Assembly: GCA_021521415.1 (NCBI GenBank)
Contig: JAIQDT010000673.1
Coordinates: 620,001 to 684,000 of the forward strand
DNA length: 64,000 bases
From: Bidens hawaiensis
Lineage: Eukaryota; Streptophyta; Magnoliopsida; Asterales; Asteraceae
Direction of reading: 5' to 3'
This document shows, in pieces, positions 1-11,814 of this stretch (positions within the stretch are counted from its first letter, which is position 1; each line of letters begins with the position of its first letter). The translations under genes and the position numbers were made by a program. Below the pieces are notes generated by a model. The model worked only from the letters and a program-made list of their open reading frames with translations, did not search any database and was not told the origin of the DNA.

Positions 1-1440
1 TTGTAGAGTTAGTATGGGAATTGTCAACCGACCAACCCAAGCAACTCAACCTCGTCGTCTGCAACCACTTAGACCGCAACCGATTCGTCAACAACCTATC
101 CAACAAATCATAGCACCAGCAAACCGCCGTGCTTGCTATGAATGTGGTAGCACAGAGCATTTTAGAAAAGACTGCCCCCAAGCTGAATCAAGGAGCAGTT
201 ACCGATCGGAACCAAGCATCAACCTTTGGGGCGTCTCGGGGACGCGCGTTTGTTATCGGGTCTGGAGAAGCACGACAAGACTCGAACGTAGTAACAGGTA
301 CATTTGTTGTTTCTGATCAATATGCTTCTGTATTATTTGATACTAGTGCCGATAGAAACTTTGTTTCCACTAGCTTTGTATCCCTAGGTAACATGCCAGT
401 TAGTGAACTAACAAATCCCTATACTATAGAACTCGCTAACGGTAACTCTATAATTGTCAACCAAATAGTCCAAAACTGTTCCATTATTCTTAATGACCAC
501 CCATTCCTTATTGACCTACTCCCGGTAGAGTTAGGAAGTTTTGATGTTATTGTCGGCATGGACTGGTTAACTAAGTATAAGGCGGAGATTGTGTGTAACG
601 ACAAGACAGTTAAAATTCCCTTTTCGAATGGTGAGGTGATTGTGGTACAAGGAGAGAAGTCTGGTTCGATATTACCTCTCGTGTCTCATCTCAAAGTATT
701 GAAATGTTTACGCCAAGGTTGTATGGCATTCTTGGCAAACGTGACTATAAAGAACCCTGATGAGAAATGCATAGAAGAGATTCCCGTTGTACGTGAATAC
801 CCCGATGTCTTTCCTGACGATTTACCCGGATTACCACCGAACCGACAGGTTGAATTCCGCATAGACCTAATTCCAGGATCAGCCCCCATAGCTAAGGCAC
901 CTTATCGACTGGCACCCTCTGAAATGCAAGAACTATCCAACCAGTTACAGGAGTTGTTAGATAAGGGTTTTATACGTCCCAGTTATTCTCCTTGGGGAGC
1001 ACCGGTATTGTTTGTAAAGAAGAAAGATGGAAGTTTCAGAATGTGTATTGATTACCGGGAATTAAACAAAGTTACCACAAAAACCGATACCCTCTTCCAC
1101 GAATAGATGACTTATTTGATCAACTTCAAGGGGCAAACTATTTCTCGAAAATTGACCTTCGATCCGGTTACCATCAAGTTAAAATTCAAGAGGAAGATGT
1201 GTCTAAAACGGCGTTCTGAACTCGTTATGGCCACTATGAATTCTTAGTTATGCCGTTCGGACTAACTAATGCTCCCGTAGTTTTCATAGATCTTATGAAT
1301 CGAGTTTGTAAACCGTACCTCGACAAATTCGTTATTGTGTTTATTGATGACATTTTGATATATTCGAAAATCAAGGAGGACCACGAGCAGCATTTACGAA
1401 CTATCTTGGAGCTGTTGAGGCAGGAAAAGTTGTATTCCTT
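1..1440 (+). pseudogene. Decayed Ty3/gypsy (Tekay-like) gag-pol fragment
   Basis: This is a partial retrotransposon polyprotein that enters the window mid-gag. A CCHC zinc knuckle ([14 protein letters not shown]) lies at about 139-180 in frame 2. Protease and early reverse transcriptase are in frame 3 to about 1080, and the reverse transcriptase palm with FIDD (about 1340) is back in frame 2. Two frameshifts are therefore visible, near 200-240 and near 1080. The protease motif reads DTSADR, so the usual Gly is Ser (345-347). A TGA stop at 1217-1219 replaces the CGA found at the same place in the intact element at 33284-37894. Similarity stops near 1440, before the end of the reverse transcriptase, so RNase H and integrase are missing. 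It is the same family type as the intact element but well diverged, and non-functional. Confidence 0.93.
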
Positions 1441-1531
1441 TTATGCCCTTTACCTTGTGTTCACACCTGATTTCCCCCTAAACTAATCTCAACCCTTCAT
1501 ATTCAAAATCAATGGACAAGATTACTTCTTA

Positions 1532-2330
1532 TCCTTACTATAAAAAATATACTTTCTATTATAAACTAACCCACAACAATAATAATAGTTCAACTATATA
1601 TTACATAGTCTTCATAATTTACATAAATAGTCCTTAGATATAAAATGATTGAATTTTTCATTTATTTAACATAGAAAAATGGATATTAATAGGAACTGAA
1701 ATGCTTAATTATCTAATATATATAAACTACAAGTTTGGTGCCGCTAAGCCGCTATTGGGCCACTTGACGGCACCTTACTTGTCCATACAATTTTGTTTTT
1801 TTTTTTGCTTTGCTACCGTAATGAACATAATGAAAGTTAGGGATGAGTATTTTCGGTAGTGGTACCGATTGGTACCGGTACCGAATTCTGTACCGAAAAG
1901 TACCAAGTTTTGAGTTTTCGGTATCAGTATGATGCCGGTACGGTTCGGTATGGTACCGGTATTTTCCAAATTTTGCATGAAATACCGGTACCAAATATTT
2001 CCAATTTTTGGGATCGGTACTGATCGGTGCCGGTACCATCAAGAGTTCATCCCTAATGGAAGTTGACCGAATGATAATTTTGTTTGTTTTAATTCCAATA
2101 TCATAACGAACGTGACTAAAACTGACCCGATTCACATACACTCAAAATCTCAACGTGCGGAACCGATAACGCTCGGTAATAACAAAGCCCGATTTACGGA
2201 CTGAAACCACTCCACTGGTCCACTCAAATTTTATATTGTTTTCCTTTTTTTGCTCCGGTACCAACACCCAAGTTTTAACGTTAAGGTTTTATTAATTGTC
2301 CCGGCGCAACACGCCGGGATGAAAATCTAG
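1532..2330 (+). mobile_element. Probable non-autonomous Helitron (3' end clear, 5' end tentative)
   Basis: The 3' terminus has the Helitron pattern. A GC-rich hairpin (CCCGGCG at 2300-2306, loop CAACA, CGCCGGG at 2312-2318) is followed about 8 bases later by CTAG (2327-2330) and a host T. The start is placed at a TC preceded by A and followed by CTTACTATAAAAAATATAC, which resembles plant Helitron 5' ends, but this end is uncertain. No Rep/helicase ORF is present. A hAT MITE (1838-2055) sits inside. Confidence 0.5.
1838..2055. mobile_element. hAT-type MITE, GGTACCG-rich, 218 bp
   Basis: The termini are inverted: TAGGGATGAGTATTTTCGG at the left, and the reverse complement of the right end begins TAGGGATGAACTC. 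Flanking 8-mers ATGAAAGT (1830-1837) and ATGGAAGT (2056-2063) differ at one base, as expected for an old 8-bp hAT target duplication. The interior is built of repeated GGTACCGGTACCG-like motifs and has no real ORF. Confidence 0.75.
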
Positions 2331-2721
2331 TTGTTTATAAAATAAAAACCTTAGGTCAGGATACGTTAAAGATAATTTCTTAGATTGAAAGAGTTAAATA
2401 TGCCAAATCTCGGTGACCAAAAGTGTAATTTTATCATATTATTTCGCATTGTTAGTTGTCAAAATAAATACTCAATTGTGACAAAACACAAAAATAAAAA
2501 ATAAAATAATTCTACTAGTTACTAGTTAGATTAACAGTTTTGATAAAAAAAAAACAAAGGTTGACGTGTTTAATTATCATAAGATATCAAGAACTTGATT
2601 TTTTTAGTTTTACTTTTTATTACTTACATACTTTATTAAATAAATAAATACATAATAAGGCATTTTGGGAACTTTTTAGCGCAAATTTGTTGATGTTACG
2701 CCTATTATATAATAGTATCAT
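2331..2721. other. AT-rich 3' flank of lipase 1, nothing recognised
   Basis: This is AT-rich DNA with short A and T runs between the Helitron end and the lipase stop codon. It presumably contains the lipase 3' UTR and poly(A) site (minus strand). No other gene or element boundary was seen. Confidence 0.5.
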
Positions 2722-5591
2722 TTAATTGACACCGTTGGTAGATTGATCAGCGGATTTAGTCATTAAGAGTTCAGGTGAACCCAACCTAGTAATATTAACA
2801 TAATCTGGCGGACCATGAGCCGGCAATCCTGCAATCAAAAGTCCAGTTACTCTCCAACCTCTGCAAGCGTAGGTTTCAAAGTATTCTAGCCCATTTTGAT
2901 AATGCATGATAAAGCTCCTCAACAACTCCCAAAATGCATTTGCAAACATGGGTATTATAGCAAATATTGAGAAGTAGTTCTTATTTGGTTCTTCAGCAAG
3001 CACCTGCACCAAGTAAGAACTTTTAAGGATTAGGTTCATTTTGCAGAAGCACCGTTCCTAAAATAGTCTATAGCACTTTTTGTAGTATTGAACAAACGAG
3101 TATTCCATACATTTTAATTTGCATTAAAGTTTATCATTTATTCTCACTTGGTAAACAAGTAAACTCTGATTACCAAAGAGCCCAGTGACATTAAAAAAAA
3201 AAAGTTAAAACAAAAAGTGTTTGTTTTGGATTAGGGCGTAAGCGAGAGATTATTTACCTGGCCCTTGTAGAAGCTATTGTAATAATGGCAGCCACCAAAA
3301 TGCTTGTAGTACATATCAGAACTATCAAAGGGCACTCTGGGCACCAAATCATTGCAATAAACAAACCTGTGGTAGCTCAAACCATGAGTTACCAACACCT
3401 CTTGCATGTATTCACCAAATTCATGATCTCCAACCCTAGGTTGTCCAAATGTGTACACCCCTTCGAGTTTCGATAGCAAATCAGTCTCGTTATGGTACGC
3501 TAAAATGGCTGGAAAGACTACAGATAATGCGGCTCCTAAACTATGCCCCGTTAACAAGAATTTAGCATTTGGGTTGTTCTCAAGACGTTCTTTAAGCTTT
3601 TGTCTTATCAGGTAGTAAGCATATGGTTTTCGATTGTCTGATTGGATGTCTTTTGGCCACCCTTGGCTCTTTTGCAATCCTAAGGCTTTCAAGAAACCTG
3701 CATGAACCTTGCCTATACCACGGAGCTTGTACCATGACAGATCAACATCCGAAGACCAGTCTTTAGCACTGAAAGGTGATGTGCCTCTGAAGGAAACACC
3801 TATTAGCTCAAAATCCCCTTTCTTACCGCTCCACATGAACCCTTGTGTGGTGTAATCCTCTTCATAATCTGAAATAAAAATAACTTGTCTTTATTAGTTT
3901 AATTCAAGATGCAAGAAATTTTTCGCTTTTTATGAGATATGGAACATACTTTTTCTTAACACTATAATGCAACTTCTGGCATTAAATGGCTTAAGAAGGT
4001 ATGTTGTACAAAATGCTTGATTTTGGTATAATGAATAATAACCTATTTTCATTAAATGGTTATAAAAAAGAATGTTGCATATGTATCAAAATATGAGAAA
4101 TGAATTTCAGGAAAAGAGTTCACAATTATGACAAATTACCATTCCAACAATCGAAGATCCCCAAGAACTCCATCTGTGATCAGGTAATCGATTCTGTTAG
4201 CTATGTGGACCGAAATTTACTAACATGTAGTTATCGATATAGTAATAATACTAACAATAATATGGTACAAGATATTCGTCTAATTAAGTTTTTAACCTTC
4301 CAATGTTTCTCGACAGTTTCTTTGATATATGCCTCGTTTTCGTATGCAGATTTAGCTGCCATAATAGCAAGCGCACTCGTGTACCTGGGATCGTCATGCT
4401 TAATTCTATTGTCTAGATCCCTTCGTATGTCTAATAGCCCAATCGACGTCAAGTACTCCGGCAACTCTTTATTAGGAAGCTCCATTTTTCCTACATTATA
4501 TCCGCCAATTAATATCAAGCACTTGAAAGATAGAGTTTATTTACTAATGTGGCAATGTGACATTAACGATAAATAGCAGCAAAATTAAAGATCATCGATA
4601 ATGGTCAATTACAAATACGTAGATACTGTTTTTTCTCCTTAATTAACAGCATATTATTACACCGTTTTCTTGTTTACTATGAGACTTGAACCCTCACTAT
4701 TTGGGAGGGACTTCACGTTAACAACCACCACGTAGAAAATGCTTTAACTTCACAAAATTATGCAAAAATATTGGCGTAAGTGTTGACAAAAACCCTCCAG
4801 GTGTACTTTGCTGAACTTTTGAGTAATAATTTATGAACTCCCGATTAACTACCATACATGGATCAAAGTAGATCTAAAATGCAAGATTTGGCACGTTAGT
4901 TATATGCGTATATGACTCATTTAGTGAAAAAAGTTATATTATTAATTGACAGGTACTATTGCTGCATAAGTATAATAGAATGAGCTTCGACGCAAGCCCT
5001 CCAAACGGGCAAGTTGTCATAATTATAATATATTTATTGATCCATCATGATTCATCCAAAAGATATCACTACCAATGATCATGGATCTCTTAAATCATAG
5101 CATATTTTTTTTAAATTTTTAATTCACAAATTAAATCAAGTTAAAAAAATATAAGGTGTGATCCGGTACAAATAAAATTAACATAAATATACAAATAATT
5201 AAAATAATAATAATAATAATTATTCTACGGTTTTAGCTAGAAGAAGAAGATCAGATGAACCTGTTACTATATTCAAAAGTAGCTTAAAGAAGCCTCCATT
5301 TGCATGCATGAAGTTGGGCATAAATTCGATCGCCGAGCCAACCAAACCCAAAGGTTTGTAAATCAAATGAAGAAACTTTTGGGCAACAACGGATATGAAG
5401 ATGACAAAGCGCAGTGAAAAGCTTTCTTCGGTTGTGCCAACAGGACAGTCGATGAACTTCCGGCTTCCAAGATTTTTAGAGAACAAAAGCTTGATCAGAT
5501 CCCATAATCCGACATCTTTTGGGCTTAGTAGCATATGATCTTCGCAAAATGATTTGTCGCACGTTTTTGTACAAGTGTCTTCAGTAGCCAT
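2722..5591 (-). CDS. Class 3 (OBL1-type) triacylglycerol lipase, five exons, intact
   Basis: Exons read on the minus strand are 5591-5261, 4490-4297, 4173-4140, 3868-3258 and 3003-2722. All junctions are GT-AG and the frame is open for 483 codons. The ATG at 5589-5591 is used; the frame can be extended two codons upstream only through a TTG. Exon 1 carries a hydrophobic stretch (RFVIFISVVAQKFLHLIYKP) like the membrane/oil-body-associated N-terminal region of plant OBL lipases. Exon 4 holds the alpha/beta-hydrolase core: SFRGT oxyanion region, nucleophile elbow TGHSLG with Ser296, and likely Asp360 in NDLVPRVP. The likely catalytic His453 is in AHGPPDY of exon 5. The family hydrolyses tri- and diacylglycerols at lipid droplets; that role is inferred by family. 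All exons keep their frame, so it is probably functional. A paralogue lies about 20 kb downstream. Confidence 0.93.
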
Positions 5592-5677
5592 GGTCAATGG
5601 CTTGGCTGTTTAAGGTTCACAAAGGAAAATATAAGGTTGGAAAGATGATGTGCAGGTATCCCTCCACTTGTTTCCTA

Positions 5678-5684
5678 ATTTATA
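5678..5684 (-). promoter_or_regulatory. TATA box of lipase 1
   Basis: The minus strand reads CCTATAAAT about 90 bp upstream of the start codon. The same CCTATAAAT and surrounding sequence are conserved upstream of the paralogous exon 1 (46855-46861), which supports it as the core promoter. Confidence 0.65.
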
Positions 5685-6309
5685 GGAAAAATAATCATAA
5701 TGGTTGATTTAATTAAGGGGTTTTCTATAGCCACCCCACTTTTTGTTAAAAAACCAACCACTATGTCGCGTATAGCTCTATACGCGGCGTATTGATTGGT
5801 TTTTCAAGAAAAACCCACCAATTTTGTCTTAGTATGTTTTTTTTTTACTTTGTTTTCTTTTATTTTGTAATTATTATTGTTATTTATCATTATTATTAAT
5901 ATTATTTATTTATTTATTCAAAATTTGGCAAAGGATGTTCAGTTGCAAGGCTTATTTGGAAAAATTGACATTTTCAAATAGACTTTCAATTGCATCTCGT
6001 AGTCAGATGGTTTGTTAAAGGTCGGTCAAAACAATTAACACATATATACACCAAAACCAGTATTGTACACATATAATATAATTATAAAAGTAAAACGACA
6101 AATAAAACATAAAAATCTACACAAAGTCTCGGAAGTCGAAGTCGTCGTCGGGGCCCCTGAACGCCGCGTCGCCATCGTCGTTGTCGTCCTCTGCCCTGCG
6201 CCTGGCCCCTGAACCCTCACCAGCGGCATCCACGTCGTTGCCCCGTCCGCGTCTCATGCCAGACGTGCTCGACTCGTGGTCAAAACTGGGAGGGGGTGGT
6301 GTGTGGGAA

Positions 6310-6765
6310 ATGTTGCAAAAGTCGCTAGGCGGACCCTATGCGGCTGACTGGGGAGTTGGGTGTACTCGGAGTACTCGGGGATTACTCGGAAATAGTAAAT
6401 ATAAAAAAAAATAATTTTTGGATTTTATATATATGTCAAATATCATAAGTATACTAATACTTATACAAAATAAGAGAATATCAATATAAATAAGATAAAT
6501 ACATTTTAAATACTAAATTATTCTAAAAAGTTTTAATCATTAAAAAAGTGATATTTTTTTATATTAAAAAATATGAATTATGTTGAATTTTTTAAGTCAA
6601 AATCGGACCAAGTTAACCGACGAGATGTGATTTTGGCTGAGGTTGACCATCTTTGATCTATACTTTGTTATTAGGCGGAGTTAAAAAAAACTCTCCTCGA
6701 CGCTATACCTTGTAGCGAGTACTCAGAGAGTACTCGGCCTTAGAAACCTACTTTTACAACATTAC
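6310..6765. mobile_element. Possible nested MITE with GTACTCGG repeats
   Basis: The ends are imperfect inverted repeats: AATGTTGCAAAAGTCGCTAGG at the left, and the right end reversed reads AATGTTGTAAAAGTAGG. Subterminal GAGTACTCGG motifs are also inverted (6363-6395 and 6715-6740). It splits a GC-rich segment that appears on both sides, consistent with insertion into that segment. No clear target duplication was found. Confidence 0.4.
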
Positions 6766-6857
6766 GTATGGCTACCCGACCAACGCGCTGTCACCTTCTA
6801 TGGCCCCGCCCCGCCCTGTTCCTTCTCGAGCTCCATCTCAATCTCATCGCCCTCTAA

Positions 6858-6858
6858 C

Positions 6859-6900
<42 letters not shown>

Positions 6901-7035
6901 AATAAATAATAATAACAACAACAATAATAATAATTAATAATAATAAATAAATAAATAAATAAACAATAACAACAACATAATAGCAGCAACAATAATAATA
7001 AAAAATAATAACAAATAATAAATTAAAAAATTAAA
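6858..7035. repeat. (AAT)n / (AAAT)n microsatellite tract
   Basis: Long runs of TAA, AATA and AACAAC units inside the long-TIR element. Low complexity only. Confidence 0.9.
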
Positions 7036-7206
7036 TATCAGAGGCGGCGTATAGGGCTATACGCCGCCTTTGACCTTCAGAAAAAAAAACATAATAAGAC
7101 AAAATTTGTGGGTTTTTTTAGAAAAACCAAACAATACGCCACGTATAGTTCTATACGCGGCATATTAGGGCGTGTGGTGGGTGTCCATAGCAGGAACCTT
7201 AATTAA

Positions 7207-8279
7207 GTTAGAGTAATATACGCTAGATTTAAATAAAGATATATATAATTAAAGTTATTATAAGATACTTTTAAATTGTTAATTCTACACGTGAGGCACA
7301 CCTTCCGACCAGTTCCGTTTCACGTGACAGTTAGTAAAATAACTAGTAGTTTGCCCTCGCTCATTGCGTGAGGAACTTCGTAAAGGTAAAATGCTCATCT
7401 ATTTGGTAATCTGTACAGTGTATACTGTGTATCCAATCTCGAAGCTCCCCACAAATGGCCACAAAGTTTTTGGAAGATTACAACTTAGAGTAAACAATTC
7501 AATTCGCTTAAAGGAAATGGATAAGCCATCAACACAAAATTGGGGGTGACTTAACTTGTACCAGTTTTGTTATAGTTGAGTATCCGGTATCAAAAATAAT
7601 ATAAAATTTGCTAACCAATTCAGCCCCTCTCATTTTACAGGCTGGTAATTGAAATCGAAAACCCTAACAGCTTTAAAGTTTGGTAGCTGAAACCAAAAAC
7701 CTTAACAAATTCAATTCGTGTCGTTTAGTTATGGATTTGCATGCAAAATCGGTGCCTTTGAAATCTGTTTTACCGAAACGATTTTGGCCCAATTTCTCCC
7801 CCGTTATGTAAAAAGAAATCAAGATGAAATATCTACCTATGAGAAATTGGATATCAATACTATCAATACTGATGTAGTGGAAATCGAGGGCAAAGGACTT
7901 CGTTGTTGCTAACAACTGCGGTGGTGGTCAAGGAAGAAGGATCGGTAGGCGATGGCGGTGGAAAGGAGGTGATGAAAAGCAGAGACGCTATTATTATTAG
8001 TTATTATATAAAATAATTGTAACTACCACCTTAAATAGTGGGGTATAGCTTTGCAACGTGTAAAAGAATAAGTGGCATGTCTTATGAATAGTGCTTTTTA
8101 CTAAGATAACCGTAAGTTCTCTTTTAGTATATGTAATTTATACAAAATCAACAATAATTTAGTCAGCATAATTAATTAACTCGACCAATCTTTAATAATC
8201 AACAAAAACTACAAAGTTGAACAACATATCCTAACCCTTTTAAGCTAAACAATTCGAATGTAGGCCCCTATAACGGATC
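7207..8279. other. Intergenic, nothing firmly recognised
   Basis: Short ORFs here (up to about 80 codons) have no recognisable domain and overlap on both strands. A degenerate direct repeat (TGGTAATTGAAATCGAAAACC and TGGTAGCTGAAACCAAAAACC) sits near 7640-7705. No element boundary was identified. Confidence 0.5.
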
Positions 8280-8608
8280 TAACAACTTGTTTCTGGATCA
8301 ATCTTAGTTATAGGCAACCGAGCTAGATCTCGGATCTTGTTAGTGCTTGTGTTATTTGCTAAATATGGTAAGTTGAGAGTTGTTAGATGGATAAGATAGA
8401 AAGAGTGAGAAGGATTTGCTTTCAAAAGTATAGAGTGAATGGACATACTTCCACTATTTATAAGTGGAAGCATGCCAAGCTTTCTTTCAATTCATCTTAG
8501 GCCCAAATGGACTTTATTTACATGGCCTTGGGCCCAAACATACAATAATCAAAACGAAAGCATACAAAATATAACTAATAAGTGAGCTAACAAATACAAA
8601 AGGCTTGA
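8280..8608 (-). repeat. Candidate 3' LTR of a minus-strand retroelement
   Basis: Reading the minus strand, a purine run (CTAGAGGGAGA, about 8624-8634) resembles a polypurine tract. A TG-initiated sequence (TGTCAAGCC) starts at 8608, and a TATA box (CTTATAAATAG, 8453-8465) lies about 145 bp in, as in a U3-R-U5 layout. The far end is not defined by a target duplication or a second copy, so the boundaries are tentative. Confidence 0.4.
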
Positions 8609-8639
8609 CACGGGTTATAAAATCTCCCTCTAGTATTTA

Positions 8640-10700
8640 GTATTTGTAGAAGCTTCCGTCTTTAGTCAATCTCGTTCTCAAAAGTGTCGGGGTGATCGAT
8701 TAGTTGATTTTCAACAATGTAGGAACAAACTTGTTGAACTTCTCAACTATTCGGCCGGTGTTTCCCCCAACTGGATCTTCAAGCGTGTGTAGAGGAGACT
8801 TATATAACTTCATGATGTCCACTTCACCAAATCCCATCAACTCATGCTCGTCAAAGAAGCGAAAAGATCTCATATGTTTGCAATAAAGTACCGCCTCACC
8901 AGTCTCACCATTAAAGTGTCAAGAAGTGAAGTCTGAAAGTGTGTCGGGCGTAAATGGTTCTCATGATAAACCGGGCGCCCGTCTTTTGGCATCTTGTATC
9001 TCAAGATCTTCCTTCTTTTCACGGTTGCAAGATCAACCTCCGTGGAATGCTTGTAAGTCCTCCCCCATGTTGGGCTTGAATTTTGGGAAGTCATCTTTTT
9101 GCCTCTTTGTGTAGGAACCACTTGAACCATCTCTCGAGCCCTTTTTCACCAACACCATCACCCGCTGCCCTAATAAATAAGTTCATGTAGAGATGGGGTA
9201 GCGTATGCATTTCAGTGTAATGCAGATAGGTGAGGTCTCCATTCTGACGCTGAATAGCCCAACTTTCGCTGTCTGCGTGCCACTTGTAGTACATGATGAG
9301 AGATTCATCATGATAAGGGAATTTCCTGCATTGAATACTTGAACTCTTGTCAATGCAATGCCATTTTCTTTTTCTTGGCAACTGACTTGGGGCAAATTCA
9401 TTCGTAGCAATGGGAAAAACAGCAATAACGGTGGCAGATGAGTCTGGATCATCAGCAGTAGTAGCATGATCACTTGCTTCCAGATCTGGTTTATCGTTAA
9501 GGTAGTCAACCTTATAGTCAGAATCCAACTCCGTTTCCTTGACTTGCGGTTCAGTATTTGCAATAATATTGGGACCAAAAATAGAATTAAAGTCATCTTC
9601 CAACTTAGCATCTCGATCTCTTATTTCCTTTGCAACATCTCCAGCAGAAGGATCATCACGAGCAACATCATCACGTGGAGCAGATTGATCACCTGCTCCA
9701 CTACCACCACCAACACCATCACCACCATTTCCTCCGTTATCACCATCATCTGACTCGTCATCACCTTCATTAATCTCCTCCTCCTCATCCTCCTCCTCCT
9801 CCTCATCATCATCATCATCATCATCAGAACCATCAGCACCACTCGGATCAGTCATATCAGACTGTCAGTTTTCTTCTTTCCATCATCCTTACCGTGCGAA
9901 TCCTTCCAGCTCTTGAAAACTCTCTTCACTCACCTTTTGAGATCAATAGTGTCTTGATTTGTTAATGTGATGAGCTAAAAAGCAGCTTTGTACTTACCGA
10001 CCAGGTCTTCATTAATCTTGATCATGGCTTCATTCATCCTTTGTTGATCTTCATTTTCAGCCTTTAGCCTCTTGATCTCTGACATGAGCTGGGTGATCTC
10101 AGTCCTTAATTTATCTTCAATATTGTTCGAGGACTTAAGATCATTCTCTAGTGATGCAACTCGAAACTCCAGCCTTTCAATTTCAGCAGATCGTTCAGCG
10201 AGGGACAATGATTGATTGTTCAACAATGTGTGTTGATTGTCCACCTGCGACTGGAGGGTTGCTTTCAAGACCTCATGTCTTGCAATCTTCTCCTTATCAG
10301 TAGCCTTTTCTTTCTCCAGGCTCTCTAACTTCTCTTTATTCTCTGCCCTCTCCTTCTGAAACTGCTCCATTAGAACCTTCTGTTTCTTCCTAAACTTGAT
10401 CATAACTTTCTCTCACTCGGCCCTCTTCTTATTGGATTCCTCCAGTGCCACGATCCTTTCTAGGATAGGATCCATGAACACCGGAGACTTTTAAGACTTG
10501 CCATTGGACAAAGGGGTAGGAATTAGGATCTTTGGTCGGGTATTAGAGGATGGAGTGTAAGATTGAGTAGGTTGGGTGGTTGATAGTATGGGCATGGTTA
10601 TGGTTTGAGTTTGGCAGGGAGTGGTTTGGTTAGTGGTTAGGAAAATGTAGTGACAGTTATGATAAGTGGTAGGGAGATAGGTGAGGATGTTAATGTGGAG
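8640..10700 (-). pseudogene. Broken coiled-coil/acidic retroelement ORF (env-like region type)
   Basis: Several minus-strand frames appear to be one decayed protein. From upstream to downstream they are: a Thr/Pro/Gln-rich low-complexity segment (about 10700-10500), a heptad-rich coiled coil (10470-9975), an Asp/Glu run followed by Gly-rich and conserved-looking sequence (9855-9091, with YYKWHADSESWAIQRQNGDL), and a frameshifted tail to about 8700. Stops at 10490, 10433 and 10405 and at least one frameshift near 9120 break it. The strong C-depletion of the plus strand at 10500-10700 is explained by the low-complexity part. Its position just inside a candidate 3' LTR suggests the extra ORF found after pol in some plant Copia (SIRE-type) elements. 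That is inference; no pol was found. Confidence 0.4.
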
Positions 10701-11060
10701 GTCCAGAAGGTTGTGTATTTTAGTGGTGAGGTGAAACGGTATGGGGACCTAAGGGGTGAGATTATAGGTGATGTGTGTTGGGGAGAGGCTATGGGTGGTT
10801 GGTAAGGGGAGGTTGGGAAATCTATGTGTGAGTGTATGGGTTGATCAAGTGAGAATGATCTGTGGAAATTTGCGATTTGATGTTTGGGAGAGGTTTCGGG
10901 ACTGGGTTCAAGATAAAATAAGTGACTCGTATTAGTTAGTGGGTCAGAATAGCTTGCCTTTTAAGGACGACCTAGTGGAAAATGCTTTTTACTGTTGGGT
11001 AATCTTGATGGGTCGGTTCGTGGATTAAAAATTTCTAGGTTATGCATCTAAGAATGCTTC

Positions 11061-11620
11061 AATAATATTATGTTGGTTTGAGTTTGAAAAGGTACATAGT
11101 TGTCCTTATTTGTAGGATGATTACCTAGTCTTGTGTTTATTGGCTTGTTTTAGGTGGTTTTTTTTTATTTCTGTTGGGATCTTGTATACTATTTAAAGTC
11201 ATTTACTTTATTGAATGTAGCATCCTCTTTGATATATTACAGCAAGTTTTTCCTTTTACTTAGGTATTCACATTTCAAGTCCCGGATTGATAGTCAAACA
11301 CCAAGCAAACGAATAACTCTCGTTTATATTAATTAGAAAATAATATTATGTTGGTTTGAGTTTGAAAAGGTACATAGTTGTCCTTATTTGTAGGATGATT
11401 ACCTAGTCTTGTGTTTATTGGCTTGTTTTAGGTGTTTTTTTTTTTTTTTTTCTGTTGGGCTCTTGTACACTATTTAAAGTCATTTACTTTATTGAATGTA
11501 GCATCCTCTTTGATATATTACAGCAAGTTTTCCCTTTTACTTAGATATTCACGTTTCAAGTCCCGGATTGATAGTCAAACACCAAGTAAACGAATAACTC
11601 TCGTTTATATTAATCAGAAA
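11061..11620. repeat. Tandem duplication of 278 bp across an LTR edge
   Basis: The segment 11061-11338 is repeated at 11339 to about 11620 with few substitutions. Each copy contains flanking DNA plus about the first 65 bp of the Copia LTR (the part starting TCAAGTCCCGGAT). The duplication therefore happened after the Copia insertion. The junction shares a short AGAAAATA homology. Confidence 0.9.
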
Positions 11621-11814
11621 ATATAAATTAAAAAACTAACTACAGCTCTCAAACCCTAACTCGGTTGCACCAACTTCTTATTTTAATGTCTAACCATAAT
11701 TCGGTTTATAGAGACTAGCCTAACTTCCTAGATAAGACATTACCAAATATAATAAAACCTTAATAATTCTTGGGTTGGGCCCTACACTCGGGCCAAACAA
11801 CAATTGAGCTAACA
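11556..11814 (-). repeat. Copia 3' LTR
   Basis: In element orientation it runs from TGTTAGCTC to CTTGA. It pairs with 24555-24840. A poly-G tract (plus-strand C run 11820-11831) just inside is the polypurine tract. Confidence 0.88.

Larger units (their letters stand above)
5717..7198. mobile_element. Long-TIR (Mutator-like) non-autonomous element, 1.48 kb
   Basis: About 125 bp at each end are inverted copies. The left begins GGGGTTTTCTATAGCCACCC; the right, reversed, begins GGTTCCTGCTATGGACACCC. Both continue through a palindromic CGCGTATAG/CTATACGCG block and a shared TTTTGTCTTA stretch. The flanks carry TTAATTAA on both sides (5709-5716 and 7199-7206), an 8-bp candidate duplication although the motif is itself palindromic. 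Inside are a GC-rich segment (6125-6300, 6770-6860), an (AAT)n tract and a possible nested MITE. No transposase ORF is seen. Long TIRs plus a GC-rich host-like segment fit a Pack-MULE-like element; the class is inferred. Confidence 0.72.

Noticed and set aside
1752..2141. Minus-strand 129-codon ORF over the GGTACCG-rich region
   Set aside because: It crosses the hAT MITE and its Tyr/Arg-rich composition comes from the repeated GGTACCG motif; two frames are open for the same reason.
4100..4576. 158-codon plus-strand ORF
   Set aside because: Antisense to lipase 1 exons 2 and 3; the exon model on the minus strand explains the open frame.
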